Of a stretch of 13,453 nucleotides of DNA, positions 11,326 through 13,453 are shown piece by piece; position 1 is the first letter of the stretch, and every line of letters begins with the position of its first letter. The notes under the pieces are model-generated. The model searched no databases. It worked only from the letters and a program-made list of their open reading frames with translations, and was not told where the DNA came from. The DNA lies in the NCBI GenBank assembly GCA_934154445.1, contig CAKPGC010000021.1, positions 1 to 13,453 of the forward strand. The letters are read 5' to 3'. Origin of the DNA: an uncultured Clostridia bacterium. Lineage in GTDB: Bacteria > Bacillota > Clostridia > TANB77 > CAG-508. The translations under genes were made by a program, and so were the position numbers.

Positions 11326-13137
11326 ATGGAAAAAAAGAAAATAAAAGGTTTTTCAAAGAAATACATGAGTTATGCGGGAATTATTTTGGCAGGAGCTCTA
11401 ATGGGACTTTCTCCACAAAAAGTATCTGCAACTGAGAATAATATTGCTTATGAACAGGAAATAAATAATGAAACGGATTTTGAAAAATATTTCCAATCTG
11501 ATGTACCAATGGATACTCAAAGCCAAATTACCACAGAAAGTGATATATATAAAATACTTAGCTTTTATGAAGGAGGAGCAAAAGCTGAAAATGGTGAATT
11601 TGAAATACAATTAGACCCAGCTGATAATTTAGTAGTAGCAAGTGGATTGACCGTCAAATTTCAAGAGACAATAATAAAGTATTTAACTGAAACTTACAAT
11701 CAAGATATTGAAACCATAAAAGAAAGAGTAAAGGCAGGAGAAAAAATTGATGTACCATCAGATATAATAGAAAAATGTTTTGTAGACGAAATACAAAACT
11801 GCAGAAATAATGCTATTGAATCTGCACAAAAGCTAAATATAAATTTAGGAGAATCACAAATAAATGTATTAACTGAATTGAATTATAGATATGGAAAAAA
11901 ACAATCAGAATCATTTCTTGAATTTGTTTCAAAAGGAAACAAAATTGAGGATTATAGTGTACGAATTTTAAGAAGTATGAAAGAAGATAAATGGGAAAAT
12001 TCTGATATTCATATATACAGTGAAGTTGTAAGTAATGAAGATGGAAATATAAATTATTATGCTTATGAAAAACCTTTTGAAGCATTAAGAAATTTTAGCG
12101 GTTCAATAAAAGAATTAGATAATATGAATATAGAAAATGAAGTAGAAAAAACAGAAATGCAATTTGAAGGAGACAAAAGAAGAGCATTGTTCAGACAAAT
12201 AGGAATAATGTATAATGTTTCTCCTATTATAATTAATAATGATGGAATTTGCAGATGTACAATAGATGGAGTTACGCAAGAGATACCACTTACAGAGTAT
12301 TTATCTAATTATGAGAAAAAAGAACAAAACAATGAAAATCAAAAAATAGAGAATCAAACCGATGAAAATAAAAAAGAAGATAGCAAAGAATTAGAAGATG
12401 TACTAGAAACAGTAGTTGATGAAATAAATACAGATGACATAGATGAAAAGGAAAAAGAGGAAATACATGAAATTTTTAAAGATAATTCATCAACAAAAAT
12501 TGAACAAAGTAAAGAGGATGAACATAATAAGCAAGAAGAAACAGCTTTGGTACCTGTAGAAAAAAAGAAAAAATTTAATATATTCAAGTTATTTGCAAGC
12601 ATTGGTGGAGCGACTCTAGCAGCCCTTGGCATAAAGAAAACTAAAAATGCAATAAAAAAAGAAGAAAAACACTTAAAACAAAATAGTAAGAGAGAAACAT
12701 GGATAAAAAATATCAAATTAAATTCTAAGGAAGATGAGACTAAATTATATGAGACTAAAAGACAATTAAAAGTTCTTTTCGAAGTAGTTGAAAGAAGAGA
12801 AAATGAATTGCCAAGGTTCTTTAAGTTTTCAGATATTACTAAAAGAAAATTATATATAGATGTAAAGAGTGAAATAGAAAAATACAAAAATAGATCAACA
12901 CATACAAAAGAAGAAAAAGCAAGGTTTAGAGAAGTACGAGATTATGAAATGATTTTACAAAATGAAGAAATTATAAAGAAGATAAGTAGAATTAAAAGAA
13001 TTCCTAGAAAGTTAATACATGGCAAATTAGAAAAAGATGTTTACAATTATAAAAAAGAAAAAGCTCTAGAAAAAAATAACGTTAAAGAAAGCAAAAACGA
13101 TGAGATAACGGTTGAAATTGATGAGAATGTGATATAA
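11326..13137 (+). CDS. Membrane-tethered lysozyme-like protein
   Basis: A 603-residue surface protein. Residues 13-35 form a signal peptide (ending KVSA). A phage-lysozyme-like domain follows (about 70-260): FYEGG puts Glu82 in the catalytic-glutamate position, DNLVVASGLT (100-109) corresponds to the strand that reads TIGxG in family GH24, and LGESQINVLTELNYRYG (174-190) to the helix with the usual LNxG. The GH24 catalytic threonine seems replaced, so activity is uncertain. A second small segment (about 285-325) is followed by an acidic, Glu-rich linker (330-410), a hydrophobic helix (about 419-436) and a lysine-rich helical tail (437-603). This predicts a lysozyme head outside and a basic tail inside. 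The ribosome site is GAGG. Its last codons overlap the remnant at 13125. Confidence 0.75.
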   Translation: MEKKKIKGFSKKYMSYAGIILAGALMGLSPQKVSATENNIAYEQEINNETDFEKYFQSDVPMDTQSQITTESDIYKILSFYEGGAKAENGEFEIQLDPADNLVVASGLTVKFQETIIKYLTETYNQDIETIKERVKAGEKIDVPSDIIEKCFVDEIQNCRNNAIESAQKLNINLGESQINVLTELNYRYGKKQSESFLEFVSKGNKIEDYSVRILRSMKEDKWENSDIHIYSEVVSNEDGNINYYAYEKPFEALRNFSGSIKELDNMNIENEVEKTEMQFEGDKRRALFRQIGIMYNVSPIIINNDGICRCTIDGVTQEIPLTEYLSNYEKKEQNNENQKIENQTDENKKEDSKELEDVLETVVDEINTDDIDEKEKEEIHEIFKDNSSTKIEQSKEDEHNKQEETALVPVEKKKKFNIFKLFASIGGATLAALGIKKTKNAIKKEEKHLKQNSKRETWIKNIKLNSKEDETKLYETKRQLKVLFEVVERRENELPRFFKFSDITKRKLYIDVKSEIEKYKNRSTHTKEEKARFREVRDYEMILQNEEIIKKISRIKRIPRKLIHGKLEKDVYNYKKEKALEKNNVKESKNDEITVEIDENVI

Positions 13138-13322
13138 AGAATGTATTACAGAAAAAATGTCACAAAATACAAATTAATAAAAACGAATATAAAGTTTATC
13201 CTGTTTATTATCCAGTAGGTAATGGCATATTTAATATTGATAAATCGATAGAAGATATAAAATGGATAATTGAAAATGAAATAAAAAAAGAAGAACAAAA
13301 TCTTCTTTGTGAAATTTTATAG
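13125..13322 (+). pseudogene. 3' remnant of a uracil-DNA-glycosylase-like gene
   Basis: An open frame without a start codon begins after an in-frame TGA at 13122 and runs 65 codons to TAG. The product contains QKKCHKIQINKNEYKVYPVYYPVGNG followed by FNIDKSIEDIKWIIENE, a hydrophobic strand, a Y-P-V-G loop and a C-terminal helix. That looks like the end of a real globular protein. It reminds me of the C-terminus of uracil-DNA-glycosylase-superfamily proteins, but this is memory-based and uncertain. There is no ribosome site, and its first codons overlap the end of the lysozyme-like gene in another frame, so the 5' part has been lost or moved. A second recombinase begins 17 bases downstream. Confidence 0.45.
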
Positions 13323-13339
13323 AAAGTTGTAATATTAAG

Positions 13340-13453
13340 ATGACATATAAGGTAGCAGCGTATCTTCGTTTATCAAAAGAAGAATATAGTAATGAAAAAG
13401 AATCAAATAGCATAACTAATCAAAAATTAATTATAGATAATTATTTAAAAGAA
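13340..13453 (+). CDS. Large serine recombinase, N-terminus (cut by window edge)
   Basis: Only 38 codons are visible: MTYKVAAYLRLSKEE and onward. The start of a serine-recombinase catalytic domain is clear, with nucleophile Ser12 in YLRLS and the SITNQKLIIDNYL block that matches the SIENQ segment of the recombinase at 1583. The two are different proteins, since their N-termini diverge outside the motifs. No strong ribosome site is seen (AGAAAG around 13321-13326 at long spacing). It probably opens a second element that extends to the right. Confidence 0.85.
   Translation, partial: MTYKVAAYLRLSKEEYSNEKESNSITNQKLIIDNYLKE

Noticed and set aside
12354..12887. 177-codon frame on the minus strand inside the lysozyme-like gene
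   Set aside because: Serine/phenylalanine-rich complement of a lysine/glutamate-rich coding strand, with no ribosome site and no recognisable protein; shadow of the plus-strand gene.
1..13453. CRISPR array, tRNA or rRNA genes
   Set aside because: No regularly spaced direct repeats and no cloverleaf or rRNA-like GC-richer conserved blocks were found on reading both strands.

Overview
The window is strongly AT-rich. It has Shine-Dalgarno sites of the GGAGG type, sigma-A-like promoters (TTGACA-17-TATAAT) and Rho-independent terminators. It carries a spore-coat gene (cotJC) and the Firmicutes trio ireB-ruvX-yrzB. This points to an endospore-forming, low-GC Firmicute, most likely an uncultured gut Clostridia. 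The lineage is inferred from gene content and base composition, not from a phylogenetic marker.

Left part (1-3182): accessory DNA that looks like the right-hand end of an integrated element. It holds a leftward promoter and leader at the very edge, a leftward two-gene operon of small proteins (822-370), back-to-back divergent promoters (927-993), an 11-codon ORF, a perfect consensus promoter followed by tandem terminator hairpins that could fold together (1195-1370), a 45-codon ORF, and a large serine recombinase (1583-3181). Directly after the recombinase stop lie the last 15 codons of a cotJB gene (3183-3230), whose stop codon overlaps the cotJC start. The rest of cotJB is not in the window. 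The simplest reading is that a recombinase-bearing element sits inside cotJB and separates cotJC from its operon, comparable to the skin element in sigK or SP-beta in spsM of Bacillus.

Middle part (3230-5818): cotJC (manganese-catalase-like coat protein) with its terminator; a hypothetical gene with unusual arginine codons, its own promoter and two hairpins; and a membrane-anchored G5-SH3b-glucosaminidase.

Right core (5926-11310): a tightly packed set, probably one transcript up to ruvX. It encodes a signal-peptide plus two-TM pilin-like protein, a large CpaE/TadZ-like protein (pseudo-receiver, AT-hook and LPGFE repeats, degenerate MinD-type P-loop), a TM-GAF-degenerate GGDEF protein, IreB, and RuvX. 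Then come the acidic DUF1292 protein YrzB with its own promoter and terminator, and a four-TM protein. Together these suggest an uncharacterised envelope or pilus-like assembly regulated through the PASTA-kinase substrate IreB. This functional link is inference from gene order.

Right end (11326-13453): a membrane-tethered phage-type lysozyme-like protein, a 65-codon 3' remnant that resembles the C-terminus of a uracil-DNA-glycosylase-like protein, and the start of a second large serine recombinase cut off by the window edge. The right end is therefore also a recombination-prone junction.
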